Shown one piece after another: positions 5,470 through 12,753 of a stretch of DNA of 41,009 bases; position 1 is the first letter of the stretch; every line of letters begins with the position of its first letter. The notes below the pieces were generated by a model that saw only the letters and a list, made by a program, of their open reading frames with translations, was not told where the DNA came from and did not search any database. Location: the IMG/VR virus record IMGVR_UViG_3300032240_002669, positions 1 through 41,009 of that record; one strand, given 5' to 3'. Source of the stretch: a virus. Made by a program: the position numbers and the translations under genes.

Positions 5470-5500
5470 CGATAGCGGGACGATAGCGATACAATAGCGA
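5470..5500. repeat. 11-bp-spaced GATAGCG repeats
   Basis: GATAGCG at 5471-5477 and 5482-5488 and AATAGCG at 5493-5499 are spaced 11 bp, about one helical turn, so bound proteins would line up on one face of the DNA. Confidence 0.6.
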
Positions 5501-5701
5501 AGTGCTCCCACGCTAATTGCGGTCAATCGACGGGCCACGGTCAACGCAAAAAAACTATGGGTATTCGCGACAGAAACACCGTAAACATTGGCCGACAGGT
5601 ATATACGCATATATTAGCCCAAAATCACACCTCATATTTCCAAAAATACCCCTTTTACCCACATTTGCGAAATCCCAAAAGTAGATCTTAAACAAAATTA
5701 G

Positions 5702-5734
5702 TTTCAAGTGGCAAGGTATATACGTTACATTCAC
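5702..5734 (+). promoter_or_regulatory. Early promoter module
   Basis: TTTC at 5702-5705, a 20-nt gap, then TACATTCAC at 5726-5734. GGCAAGGTATATACG fills the spacer. The ATG at 5755 follows an AAAATAAAAGGTT leader. Confidence 0.5.
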
Positions 5735-5754
5735 GTAAACAAAAATAAAAGGTT

Positions 5755-5952
5755 ATGCTTACATTATTACTCAGCTATTGGGCGTTAACAACAATATTAG
5801 GAATTTATTGGATGGTTAAGAACCCATCAATTCAACAAGACCCCAACGAATTTACATTACTTGAAGTTGTCGCACATATATTTCCTTGCGCGTTACTCGC
5901 TTGGGCTATTATACCAATGATGTTATTGAATAAAATCAAATTCAAACGTTAA
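5755..5952 (+). CDS. Small two-pass membrane protein
   Basis: A 65-aa protein with two hydrophobic segments, residues 2-22 and about 39-59, joined by an acidic loop and ending in a basic tail (NKIKFKR). Both ends are predicted cytosolic. No known family; a role in envelope modification or exclusion is possible but unsupported. It is the first gene of a three-gene unit with the GIY-YIG protein and a second membrane peptide. Confidence 0.6.
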   Translation: MLTLLLSYWALTTILGIYWMVKNPSIQQDPNEFTLLEVVAHIFPCALLAWAIIPMMLLNKIKFKR

Positions 5953-5962
5953 GCCCTTAGCC

Positions 5963-6460
5963 ATGATACGCCTCACACCCGACGAAGCCAAGCAATACCG
6001 TCAATTAAATCCAGACACCGATTTTAAGTACCACATGAAGTCCGCTATCGGTTATACACTTTCACCCGATACAAATAATCCAGGCTGGGAGTCCATCACA
6101 TATTATGGTGCTAGTTGGATCGATCCTACTCTTACCCCACACAATCCTCATTACGTTTACGTTCTTTGTAATCCTTCTATGCCGGGTATATGTAAAATTG
6201 GTTATACGACGACAACAGTTTATGATCGCGTTCGCCAGCTTAATTTAGCTACGGGCGTTATTACGCCATGGTATCCTGTATTTGCATATAAGTGCCCTAA
6301 CGGCCGTATGTTGGAGAATGAAGTTCATAATGAACTTGAGTTATTAGGTGCACGAGTAAACAAGAAACGTGAGGGTTTCTATATGTCATCTGATGATGCG
6401 CGTAAAATTATTGAAAAATTAGGTGCTAAATATCAAAATCAAAATTATACTAATGAATAA
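5963..6460 (+). CDS. T5orf172/GIY-YIG-type protein
   Basis: A 165-aa protein. From residue about 64, YVYVLCNPSMPGICKIGYT matches the start of the T5orf172 (MUG113) branch of the GIY-YIG nuclease superfamily, with YVYV as the GIY strand and KIGYT as the YIG strand. VYDRVRQLN supplies the usual Arg, LENEVHNEL the catalytic-type Glu, and GFYMSS the closing motif. The N-terminal 60 residues are an extra region of unknown function. Family members are found in phages and often have unclear targets; DNA cleavage is plausible. It begins 10 nt after the membrane gene and overlaps the start of the next by 8 nt, so the three are co-transcribed. Confidence 0.75.
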   Translation: MIRLTPDEAKQYRQLNPDTDFKYHMKSAIGYTLSPDTNNPGWESITYYGASWIDPTLTPHNPHYVYVLCNPSMPGICKIGYTTTTVYDRVRQLNLATGVITPWYPVFAYKCPNGRMLENEVHNELELLGARVNKKREGFYMSSDDARKIIEKLGAKYQNQNYTNE

Positions 6461-6641
6461 ACATTTACATCTTCCTATTGCTGTTTTTATTTGGATGTGT
6501 GGTCATATCGCACTTGCGGTTTTATTTGTTTATTTGTTAGTAACACGTTTACCTTCTTTTTGGTTTATGTTTTGGAGTTTTTCATTTATGCATTTTTGTT
6601 GGTTGGAGATTGCGAGGGAATATAATAGAACCCATTTTTAA
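6453..6641 (+). CDS. Small two-pass membrane protein
   Basis: A 62-aa protein starting MNKHLHLPIA. I chose the ATG at 6453, which overlaps the stop of the GIY-YIG gene by 8 nt (typical coupling), over an in-frame start at 6423 deep in that gene. Hydrophobic segments at about 8-30 and 34-52 are rich in Phe and Trp. Function unknown. Confidence 0.55.
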   Translation: MNKHLHLPIAVFIWMCGHIALAVLFVYLLVTRLPSFWFMFWSFSFMHFCWLEIAREYNRTHF

Positions 6642-6650
6642 TATATTTAT
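6642..6650 (+). promoter_or_regulatory. Candidate late promoter box
   Basis: TATATTTAT directly after a stop codon, with no TTTG at the -33 position. About 95 nt of untranslated leader would follow before the next ATG. Confidence 0.35.
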
Positions 6651-6727
6651 TGTATATACGGATAGTTGTAGGGGGTAGGCTCTCAAACGGTTTTAGCCAA
6701 GGAGAATTACGTCTTATTCAAACTATT

Positions 6728-6736
6728 TATATTTAT
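6728..6736 (+). promoter_or_regulatory. Candidate late promoter box
   Basis: TATATTTAT 9 nt before the ATG at 6745. It matches the box found ahead of other late genes, but the distance to the start is very short, so the upstream box at 6642 may be the one used. Confidence 0.3.
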
Positions 6737-6744
6737 TGATAACA

Positions 6745-7494
6745 ATGGCCATATACAAAATAAAAGCAGAGGATAAAGCAGCATTATTAAATCGTTTAGA
6801 AAAACTAAATGTTGATGTTAGCTCTAATAATTTGAAGAATAAATCTGTCTTTCAAGATGGAAAAATTGTAAATTATTTTGAATTAACCATTGATAACCCT
6901 GAACAAGAAGAAAAAATAAACTCAATATTAAACCAATCACCCGCAATAAATCAAATAAGCGAAATGGAAACTAAAAAGAAAAAATTAACTAAAGACGAAT
7001 TAAAAGAAATGGTTCGTCAAGAATTACAAGCTGTTTTAGCAGAAAAGAAAAAAGTTAAAGACGAAGATAAAAAATCTAAGTTAGACGAAAATGAAATGGA
7101 AGAAGAAGGAATGGACGGTAAAAAAGTAACTATTTCATTAAATGAGTATATCGGTGATCCAGGTGCAGCTGATTTAGGTCGTTGGGCTGCAGAACATTTT
7201 CCAGCTATTTGGAAGCAATTCCAAGCTATTAGTACTGTAACAAACGTTGATGGTCAACAATACGTTGATTTTGGTAATATGTTTGTTATGTTATGTACTG
7301 CAGGAACTATTACAGTTAGTATTGGTTTAGCTGTAGTTAAAGATCAAATCGTTGCTGCTGCTAAGAAAATTAAAAATGCTGCTAAATCATTATTTGGTGG
7401 TAAAGTAGCTGAAGGTGAAGAAGGTGCTGATCCAGAATTAGAAAAAGCATTAGGCGAATTACCTCAAGGTACTTTGGCTAAGTTAGCTAAGTAA
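6745..7494 (+). CDS. Hypothetical protein with a membrane segment
   Basis: A 249-aa protein. Residues 1-65 are a small mixed domain. Residues 75-125 are highly charged and include LKEMVRQELQAVLAE, which resembles the N-terminal helices of the 30726-41009 cluster. Residues about 177-198 are a hydrophobic segment, followed by a basic amphipathic helix (VAAAKKIKNAAKSL) and an acidic end. I do not recognise it; a membrane-active structural or internal virion protein is possible. The ATG at 6745 is preferred over a TTG at 6736. It is a single late gene closed by a strong terminator at 7516-7548. Confidence 0.55.
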   Translation: MAIYKIKAEDKAALLNRLEKLNVDVSSNNLKNKSVFQDGKIVNYFELTIDNPEQEEKINSILNQSPAINQISEMETKKKKLTKDELKEMVRQELQAVLAEKKKVKDEDKKSKLDENEMEEEGMDGKKVTISLNEYIGDPGAADLGRWAAEHFPAIWKQFQAISTVTNVDGQQYVDFGNMFVMLCTAGTITVSIGLAVVKDQIVAAAKKIKNAAKSLFGGKVAEGEEGADPELEKALGELPQGTLAKLAK

Positions 7495-7515
7495 TTTTAC
7501 TTAAAAAATATATTT

Positions 7516-7548
7516 GAGCGACTTGTGAAAACAGGTCGCTCTTTCTTT
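7516..7548 (+). terminator. Intrinsic terminator overlapping the next promoter
   Basis: GAGCGACTTGT (7516-7526), loop GAAA, ACAGGTCGCTC (7531-7541): eleven pairs with one G-T, then TTTCTTT. The last TTT is part of the TTTG -33 box of the sigma operon promoter. Confidence 0.85.
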
Positions 7549-7577
7549 GGCTACGTTATTTCTTGTTCGTATATTGA
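7546..7577 (+). promoter_or_regulatory. Host-type promoter of the late-sigma operon
   Basis: TTTG at 7546-7549, a 20-nt gap, then TATATTGA at 7570-7577. The spacer ends in TTGTTCG as in early modules. The gp55-like gene is thus led by an early-type promoter, as needed for a factor that switches on late genes. Confidence 0.6.
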
Positions 7578-7598
7578 TGTTAAAATAATTTAAAAACA

Positions 7599-7766
7599 AT
7601 GAGATACAAAGACTTATTATTGCAAAAGGTTGAACAATTAGACATCATGATTAACAACCTAAATTTGATTGCTAGAGAAGGACAGATTACAGACAATCAC
7701 TTCGAACAATTAAAGGATCAAATTGAAGAAATTCGTTATCAAATTTCATTAGAAAACGAAGACTAA
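7599..7766 (+). CDS. Small coiled-coil protein, sigma operon gene 1
   Basis: An ATG at 7599 opens a 55-aa frame to the TAA at 7764-7766. The product is almost entirely helical with heptad-like leucines and isoleucines, a probable coiled coil. It follows the promoter at 7546-7577 and abuts the next gene with 1 nt between. Function unknown; the operon position suggests a link with late transcription. Confidence 0.6.
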   Translation: MRYKDLLLQKVEQLDIMINNLNLIAREGQITDNHFEQLKDQIEEIRYQISLENED

Positions 7767-7767
7767 T

Positions 7768-8016
7768 ATGTTAGGTCAAAAATGGCAAGACATATTACAT
7801 TGGGTTGAGACTCAATTAGAAGAACCTCAACGTACTCAGCTTCTTACTTTATGTAAGGAGTTTGAGTCATCCCAATCTCCCTCTCCCACTACCGATAAAC
7901 CCTTTTTTAAATTAGAGGACAAACCAAAACGTCAATCTAAAAGGGATATACAGAATAAACTTATATCGGAAAACCCAAACGCAGATAATTTACAAAATAT
8001 TTTAAAAGGATTTTAA
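7768..8016 (+). CDS. Hypothetical protein, sigma operon gene 2
   Basis: An 82-aa protein with a helical first half (residues 1-32), a Ser/Pro/Lys-rich linker and a short C-terminal helix (ADNLQNILKGF). In T4 a small protein, gp33, works with gp55 and the sliding clamp through a C-terminal hydrophobic motif. This protein's size, position and hydrophobic end would fit such a co-activator, but I see no clear sequence match. Confidence 0.55.
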   Translation: MLGQKWQDILHWVETQLEEPQRTQLLTLCKEFESSQSPSPTTDKPFFKLEDKPKRQSKRDIQNKLISENPNADNLQNILKGF

Positions 8017-8017
8017 C

Positions 8018-8305
8018 ATGGAAATAGTATTAGGAATATTAGGACTAATTGTTATAGTTCTAGGTTTTACAACTTGGAACTTATTAATGAAAAACGAAAA
8101 AGCAGAAGACTTAATCAGTGAACAAGATGAATTAATTAACACATTAACGTCTAGTGTAATTAAAATTGATGAAGTAATCACACAATTGGATTCATCAGGT
8201 GCATTTGAAAGTGATGATGAAATAGGTACGTTCTTTGAACAAATAAAAAGTATGAGAGATACCTTATTAAATAATTTAGATAAAAAGATAGAAAATAATG
8301 TATAA
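8018..8305 (+). CDS. Membrane-anchored coiled-coil protein
   Basis: A 95-aa protein with one N-terminal membrane segment (residues about 2-24) followed by an acidic helical domain with heptad-like pattern (30-92). The short N-terminus and charge pattern predict the helical part in the cytosol. It overlaps the gp55-like gene by 8 nt and is surely co-expressed with it. Function unknown; spanin-like or membrane-tether roles are possible. Confidence 0.55.
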   Translation: MEIVLGILGLIVIVLGFTTWNLLMKNEKAEDLISEQDELINTLTSSVIKIDEVITQLDSSGAFESDDEIGTFFEQIKSMRDTLLNNLDKKIENNV

Positions 8306-9092
8306 CGGATATTACGATAATGATAATTTTGATGCCGCTAAATTTTTAGATGAGCAAATGGGTCCCGCTTTAACTAAAAAGGGCAACGTACGTAAACGTA
8401 AACCAAAGCAACCTAGAATATATTTTACAGAGGATACTGAAAATGCTATTGTTGAGTACTTATCACATACTGATCAAGAAATTAGAAATAAAATATATAA
8501 TTCACGTATTGCTTATGGTTTTTATAAATTAGCTGAAAATATTATCCATACGTTTAAATTTTACTATACTGACACAGATACGATTGAGGATTTAAAACAT
8601 GAGGTAGTAGCGTTTCTTCTTGAGAAACTACACTTATATAATCAAGATAAAGGTAAAGCTTATTCATATTTCGGTACTATTGCTAAACGTTACTTAATAG
8701 TTTACAACCAGAACAACTATAAGAAACTACAGGAAAAAGTAAATATGGACGAAGTAAACGACGAAAACGATATGTTTGTCGATAATAACATAGGATTAGA
8801 TGAGGAGAAGAATGAGCTTAATATGTTTTTAGATCAATATGTTGCTTACGTAGACAAACACATTTATACTATATTCCCTAAACAACACGATGCTCGAACA
8901 GCAGATGCGATTGTTGAATTATTTCGTAAACGAGAGAATTTAGAAATATTTAATAAAAAGGCATTATACATTTATATTCGTGAAATTACAGATGTAGATA
9001 CACCTCAAATTACTAAAATCATTAAAAAGCTAGATACAATACGTCTTAAATTATTTAATGAATTTTATGAACACGGGTATATAAAAATGTAA
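8298..9092 (+). CDS. Late-transcription sigma factor, gp55-like
   Basis: A 264-aa protein. Residues about 60-135 match the sigma region 2 of T4 gp55 relatives: RIAYGFYKLAENIIHTF, then DLKHEVVAFLLEKL, then YNQDKGKAYSYFGTIAKRYLI, which are the core-binding and -10-reading helices. gp55 proteins replace the host sigma factor and direct RNA polymerase to late promoters that have only a -10 box, together with the sliding clamp. That fits the TATATTTAT boxes without -33 ahead of late genes here. The protein is longer than T4 gp55 (about 185 aa), with extra N- and C-terminal helices. It is the last gene of an operon under a host-type promoter. Identification is by motif reading. Confidence 0.75.
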   Translation: MYNGYYDNDNFDAAKFLDEQMGPALTKKGNVRKRKPKQPRIYFTEDTENAIVEYLSHTDQEIRNKIYNSRIAYGFYKLAENIIHTFKFYYTDTDTIEDLKHEVVAFLLEKLHLYNQDKGKAYSYFGTIAKRYLIVYNQNNYKKLQEKVNMDEVNDENDMFVDNNIGLDEEKNELNMFLDQYVAYVDKHIYTIFPKQHDARTADAIVELFRKRENLEIFNKKALYIYIREITDVDTPQITKIIKKLDTIRLKLFNEFYEHGYIKM

Positions 9093-9106
9093 CCTTTGTT
9101 TTTTTC

Positions 9107-9114
9107 ATATTTAT
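9107..9114 (+). promoter_or_regulatory. Candidate late promoter box
   Basis: ATATTTAT (preceded by C, followed by ACGTA) 22 nt before the ATG at 9137 and just after the gp55-like gene. There is no proper -33 TTTG at the 20-nt distance. Confidence 0.45.
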
Positions 9115-9136
9115 ACGTAAATAACACATAAATATC

Positions 9137-9532
9137 ATGGAAAATTTCAACCAAGTTATATTTGGTAAAAAAACTTTCTCGGATCTATTGCAGGATATAT
9201 ACAAGACTACGAAAAAAACTGAGGATAGAATTGAAGAATTAATTATGGCTCTTAAGCCATTCATTAACACTCCAGCAGATGCTGTGATGATTGTCCCACT
9301 TATCAAAGAATATTTAGATGTTCAGGTAAAAAACAACGACCATTTAGTAAGAATGGCATCAGTTGTTCAAAGAGCCATGACTAACAGCGCATCTGCTGGT
9401 AGTAATGATTTATTAATTTCTGAAGAAGAAAAAGAACAATTATTACTTGAAGTTAAGAAAATGGGGGATGAAACAAAACAATTAGAAAACATTGATACCA
9501 ATGCTACTAAAATATTAGAAAATGGTAATTAA
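9137..9532 (+). CDS. Hypothetical structural or baseplate-linked protein
   Basis: A 131-aa, almost wholly helical protein with coiled-coil character at about 15-40 and 95-120 and no membrane segment. It is not recognised. It follows a candidate late promoter and overlaps the hub/spike gene by 11 nt, which suggests a baseplate subunit or an assembly chaperone. Confidence 0.55.
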   Translation: MENFNQVIFGKKTFSDLLQDIYKTTKKTEDRIEELIMALKPFINTPADAVMIVPLIKEYLDVQVKNNDHLVRMASVVQRAMTNSASAGSNDLLISEEEKEQLLLEVKKMGDETKQLENIDTNATKILENGN

Positions 9533-10703
9533 ACACGGTTTATCCTCATTACGTACCCCAGCATCATCCGGTGGTTCTACCTTTAAATTTATGGTAGGCA
9601 AGGTGTTTGCTACTGTAATGGATGATAAAACCCCTTCTAAAAAAGTATTTGATTTGTGTGGTGGTTGGAGTGGTGTAGGTACAGTATTGTTTAAACTTTA
9701 TGATGTAAATAAATCAAAAGATAAATATGAGGAGAATGAAAAAAGTGGTTCTGTTTTAGGATATTCTTTAGCTAAACCATTTTTTCCAAATCAAAAATAT
9801 CCTCCATTAAATGGAGAGTTGATTTTAGTTTTTTCCCTACCATCAATTGAATCTCAAAAAAGTAAAGTTAGTAGTAAATCTACCTATTATTATATAACAA
9901 ACATTAATGTATGGGGTAATAATCATTCTAACTCTCAAACAGAAGATCCTAATTTTCCTTTAGGTTTAGGTTTTGATGAAAACCCAAGTATAGAAGGTAT
10001 TTTACCTTTTGAGGGTGATTATATACTTGAAGGTAGATTTGGAAATACTTTAAGATTTGGTTCTACAAATAAAATTAATACAGGAGAGAATTTTTGGAGT
10101 GATAGTGGTAAAAATGGTGATCCTATTACTATCTTAGCTAATGGTCATAAATTTGGAAGTGGTGCTTTATATGTTGAAGATATTAATAATGATGCTTCAT
10201 CATTGTATTTAACTTCTTCTCAAAAAGTACCATTAAATGTATTTAAAACTAAACTCAACCCCCTTACTACTACTTCATTACCAAATAAGTATATAGAGGG
10301 ATCTCAAGCAATATTAACCTCTGATAGAGTTGTTATTAATTCTAGAAAGGAAAATGTTTTATTATTTGCTAGAAACAATATTGAATTATATACTAAAAAT
10401 ACTATTAGTTTAGATGCTGATGATAAAACTGTAATAAACTCCCCTGTTATACTTTTAGGTTTAAATGGAGATAAAGTTCCTGAAGAGCCTGTATTATTAG
10501 GTAACGAAACTGTTGCTTTATTAAATACTTTACTTACAAGTTTATCCACATTTAGCACAATATGTTCATCAGCATTGAATGGGTCAAAAGGTTCACCTAT
10601 TACTCAACTTAATACTGCAGCAAGAGGATTAAAAGAATCAGTTGATAATTTAATTCCAAAATTAATTGATATTAAATCACAAAAAGTAAGAGTAGCTAAA
10701 TAA
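9522..10703 (+). CDS. Baseplate hub/central spike protein, gp5-like without lysozyme
   Basis: A 393-aa protein. The N-terminal half has an OB-fold-like beta region that ends in GDYILEGRFGNTLRFGS, the signature of T4-like gp5/VgrG hub proteins. Later beta-rich repeats (residues about 265-330, NxIELYTKNTISLDADD) fit the start of a trimeric spike, followed by a helical end. In T4, gp5 carries a lysozyme domain between these parts; none is visible here, and a separate GH19 enzyme is encoded at 14598. It forms the membrane-piercing centre of the baseplate. It overlaps the upstream gene by 11 nt and the downstream ATG by 1 nt (TAATG). Confidence 0.75.
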   Translation: MVIKHGLSSLRTPASSGGSTFKFMVGKVFATVMDDKTPSKKVFDLCGGWSGVGTVLFKLYDVNKSKDKYEENEKSGSVLGYSLAKPFFPNQKYPPLNGELILVFSLPSIESQKSKVSSKSTYYYITNINVWGNNHSNSQTEDPNFPLGLGFDENPSIEGILPFEGDYILEGRFGNTLRFGSTNKINTGENFWSDSGKNGDPITILANGHKFGSGALYVEDINNDASSLYLTSSQKVPLNVFKTKLNPLTTTSLPNKYIEGSQAILTSDRVVINSRKENVLLFARNNIELYTKNTISLDADDKTVINSPVILLGLNGDKVPEEPVLLGNETVALLNTLLTSLSTFSTICSSALNGSKGSPITQLNTAARGLKESVDNLIPKLIDIKSQKVRVAK

Positions 10704-11980
10704 TGCCAAATACAGTTAACATATCAGGATTAGCATCTAATGCAGCCGCTGCTAAAGGAAAATTAGAATCTTTAAAAGCATCAAAATTAGCTGATTTAGC
10801 CCTTGAAAAGGCTAAAGAAATGACATCAGGTCCTGTACAACAGGTATTAAAAGATATAGATACTGCTAAAAAGAAATATGAATCTTTAAAAGCAGATACT
10901 GTTGGTAAATTAGATAATTTAGATAAACGTGTTGCTGATAAATCTATTACTCAAGAAGAAGCAGATAGAATTAAAGGAATAGTACAAGGAAATTTTGATA
11001 CAGAAGAAAAAGATTTACAAGAATTTATTGATAAAAAAACAGAAGAATACAATAAATTAATTAGTAATACTAAAGATGCTATAAAGAAAAAACTAAGTGA
11101 TGCCGATGAGAAAGTTAAAAATTTCTTAAAGAAAAGTCATAAAAGAGCTAAAAGAAAAAATGGAAAGATATTAAAAGATTTATTAAAAGGAGCTATTAAA
11201 GCTGCTAAAAAAAATCCGGTTCCCGTTATAATGGCTGCTCTAACTATAACATGTCAATTAATTTCTGTAAGAAATAAAAAAATTGAAGAATTAGTAGATG
11301 GAGTGAATAAAGTAATTGATAATATTCAATCTAAAGATGATGTTAAAAAAGCAACATTATTAAGAAATAATGCTATAAGAGTTATAAAGGAAAATGAAGC
11401 TAAAATTAATTCAATAAAAGATACTCTAGAAAGAATAGCACTAATATTATCTATATTAGACATTATTTTATTTTTAGCAGATATACTCTTACCAATACCA
11501 ACAACATCACCAGTAGACGTTGTTACTCCTTCTAAAGAAAAATTTAGAAAAAAATATGAGTTAGCGGTTGAAATTATAACTAGTTTATTAGCTGCTATTG
11601 CTATTATTGAAAATTTATTAGATAGAATAATTGAAGAATTAGAAGATCAAAAAGAAAGGCTTAAAGAAATTGATGCTTTCTTTGATGAACCTGCTAATCT
11701 ATCAGCATTTGATAGAACTGATTTAGATAAAATACTATCAACCTTATCCCCGTCTGGTAATTTAGGTGATTTATCTACAGGATATAAAGGATTTAAGTTT
11801 GCTCTTAAAGAGGAAAACGATCCTAAATTTGTTGTAGCGGGAAATAAACGTAGATATGCTGTTGCCCTTAGCAAAGATGGTGTTGAAGTCTTACAATCAT
11901 CTCGTTCATTTACATTAGATCCTGACATTCTTATTGAAGAACTTAAATTAATCATAGATCAACGAAATCTTAAAGCTTAA
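10703..11980 (+). CDS. Large coiled-coil baseplate-region protein
   Basis: A 425-aa Lys/Glu-rich protein. Residues 1-170 are long charged helices. Hydrophobic segments lie at about 170-190, 247-272 and 290-310, and a small beta-containing domain closes the chain (about 355-425). It is not recognised. Position between the hub and gp25, together with membrane-like helices, suggests a hub-bound factor that is ejected with the tube and inserts into the host membrane, as tape-measure-type proteins do; this is inference. Its start overlaps the stop of the spike gene (TAATG), so translation is coupled. Confidence 0.55.
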   Translation: MPNTVNISGLASNAAAAKGKLESLKASKLADLALEKAKEMTSGPVQQVLKDIDTAKKKYESLKADTVGKLDNLDKRVADKSITQEEADRIKGIVQGNFDTEEKDLQEFIDKKTEEYNKLISNTKDAIKKKLSDADEKVKNFLKKSHKRAKRKNGKILKDLLKGAIKAAKKNPVPVIMAALTITCQLISVRNKKIEELVDGVNKVIDNIQSKDDVKKATLLRNNAIRVIKENEAKINSIKDTLERIALILSILDIILFLADILLPIPTTSPVDVVTPSKEKFRKKYELAVEIITSLLAAIAIIENLLDRIIEELEDQKERLKEIDAFFDEPANLSAFDRTDLDKILSTLSPSGNLGDLSTGYKGFKFALKEENDPKFVVAGNKRRYAVALSKDGVEVLQSSRSFTLDPDILIEELKLIIDQRNLKA

Positions 11981-11991
11981 TATTTATTATT

Positions 11992-12339
11992 ATGGATGCA
12001 ATTAAATTTAAAACTCTAATTAAAGAAGCCGTTCGTGAAGCGGTTCGTGAAGAAATTGGAGTAATGTTATTAGAACAATTAAAAAGTGGTGTAACATCTC
12101 AACCACTTACTGAAGGTCGCTCATTATCATTCGATAGCGGGGATGTACATAGCGTTGGAATGAGATCACAAATGGGAAACAAAATGGCAGAAATGTTTGG
12201 AATGCCATCTGGAGCAAAACCTCAAACTCAGTTAAAAGTAGATCCAACAAGTGATAATCCATTCGCTGCATTTATTAATGATACTGCAGCTAATTTGAGC
12301 CCTCAGGAAATGAGACAAATTGTTCAAACCCAAGGTTAA
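11992..12339 (+). CDS. Small protein with capsid-targeting-like N-terminus
   Basis: A 115-aa protein starting MDAIKFKTLIKEAVREAVREEI, an amphipathic helix with the (I/L)xE site IKE before Ala, like the proteins encoded at 30726-41009. The rest is flexible, Gly/Ser/Met-rich, with a short helix at the end (SPQEMRQIV). It lies 3 nt before gp25. It could be a baseplate assembly factor or an internal head protein; the N-terminus argues for the latter, the neighbours for the former. Confidence 0.5.
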   Translation: MDAIKFKTLIKEAVREAVREEIGVMLLEQLKSGVTSQPLTEGRSLSFDSGDVHSVGMRSQMGNKMAEMFGMPSGAKPQTQLKVDPTSDNPFAAFINDTAANLSPQEMRQIVQTQG

Positions 12340-12342
12340 TAA

Positions 12343-12753
12343 ATGGCTGTACCTAAAACATATCGTGTAGATCCCCGAGACTTGCAAAAAAATATTGCAA
12401 TTGGGGTAAGTTTACCTTTTAGTAAACCTTCTGCATTTACTAGTACTTATAGTACTAAAGAACAGGTAAAGTATAATTTAATTAATCTTTTGTTAACTAA
12501 TAAAGGAGAAAGGATTGAGAATCCTGAATTTGGTTGTGATATAAAAAGATTTATATTCGATTTTATTAACAAAAACAATGCTAGTAAAATTGATGATAAT
12601 ATAAGAAAAGGTGTAGCAATGTTTATACCTGAAATAAATTTAGAAAACGTAACCGTAACACCAACACCAGACCAACATATTATAAACATAAAAGTTTCTT
12701 ATAGTATGAAGATATCAGGTGAAGCTGATGAAATACAAATTAATTTTGAATAA
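12343..12753 (+). CDS. Baseplate wedge protein gp25
   Basis: A 136-aa protein of the T4 gp25/IraD family. The hallmark stretch NLLLTNKGERIENPEFGC at about 46-63 matches the family pattern (LLLTxxGER.x.P.FG), followed by a helix (DDNIRKGVAMF) and beta strands. gp25 sits at the core of the baseplate and starts sheath polymerisation. Length is normal for the family. It ends in TAATG, which starts the gp6 gene, so the two wedge proteins are made together. Confidence 0.85.
   Translation: MAVPKTYRVDPRDLQKNIAIGVSLPFSKPSAFTSTYSTKEQVKYNLINLLLTNKGERIENPEFGCDIKRFIFDFINKNNASKIDDNIRKGVAMFIPEINLENVTVTPTPDQHIINIKVSYSMKISGEADEIQINFE

Larger units (their letters stand above)
5377..5754. other. Gene-free stretch with phased short repeats
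   Basis: I see no gene in these 378 bases. The first part is GC-rich, with a hairpin and CCGGGC-type repeats (5397-5445). It is followed by three GATAGCG-type repeats 11 bp apart (5470-5500) and two GGTCAA words (5521-5526, 5539-5544). The right part is AT-rich and ends in a promoter at 5702-5733. Phased repeats beside an AT-rich stretch would suit an origin or a multi-site operator; this is inference. Confidence 0.5.

Noticed and set aside
5300-5610. Two overlapping minus-strand frames across the gene-free stretch
   Set aside because: They span the phased repeats and hairpin, have no promoter, and their residues follow the repeat pattern. I treat the stretch as non-coding.
9522-10703. Lysozyme domain in the gp5-like spike
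   Set aside because: No lysozyme active-site motif could be found between the OB-like part and the spike region.
11980-11987. Late promoter box ATATTTAT before 11992, and similar ones at 25808 and 29209
   Set aside because: They end 4-5 nt before the start codon, so transcription would begin in or after the start; probably chance in AT-rich DNA.
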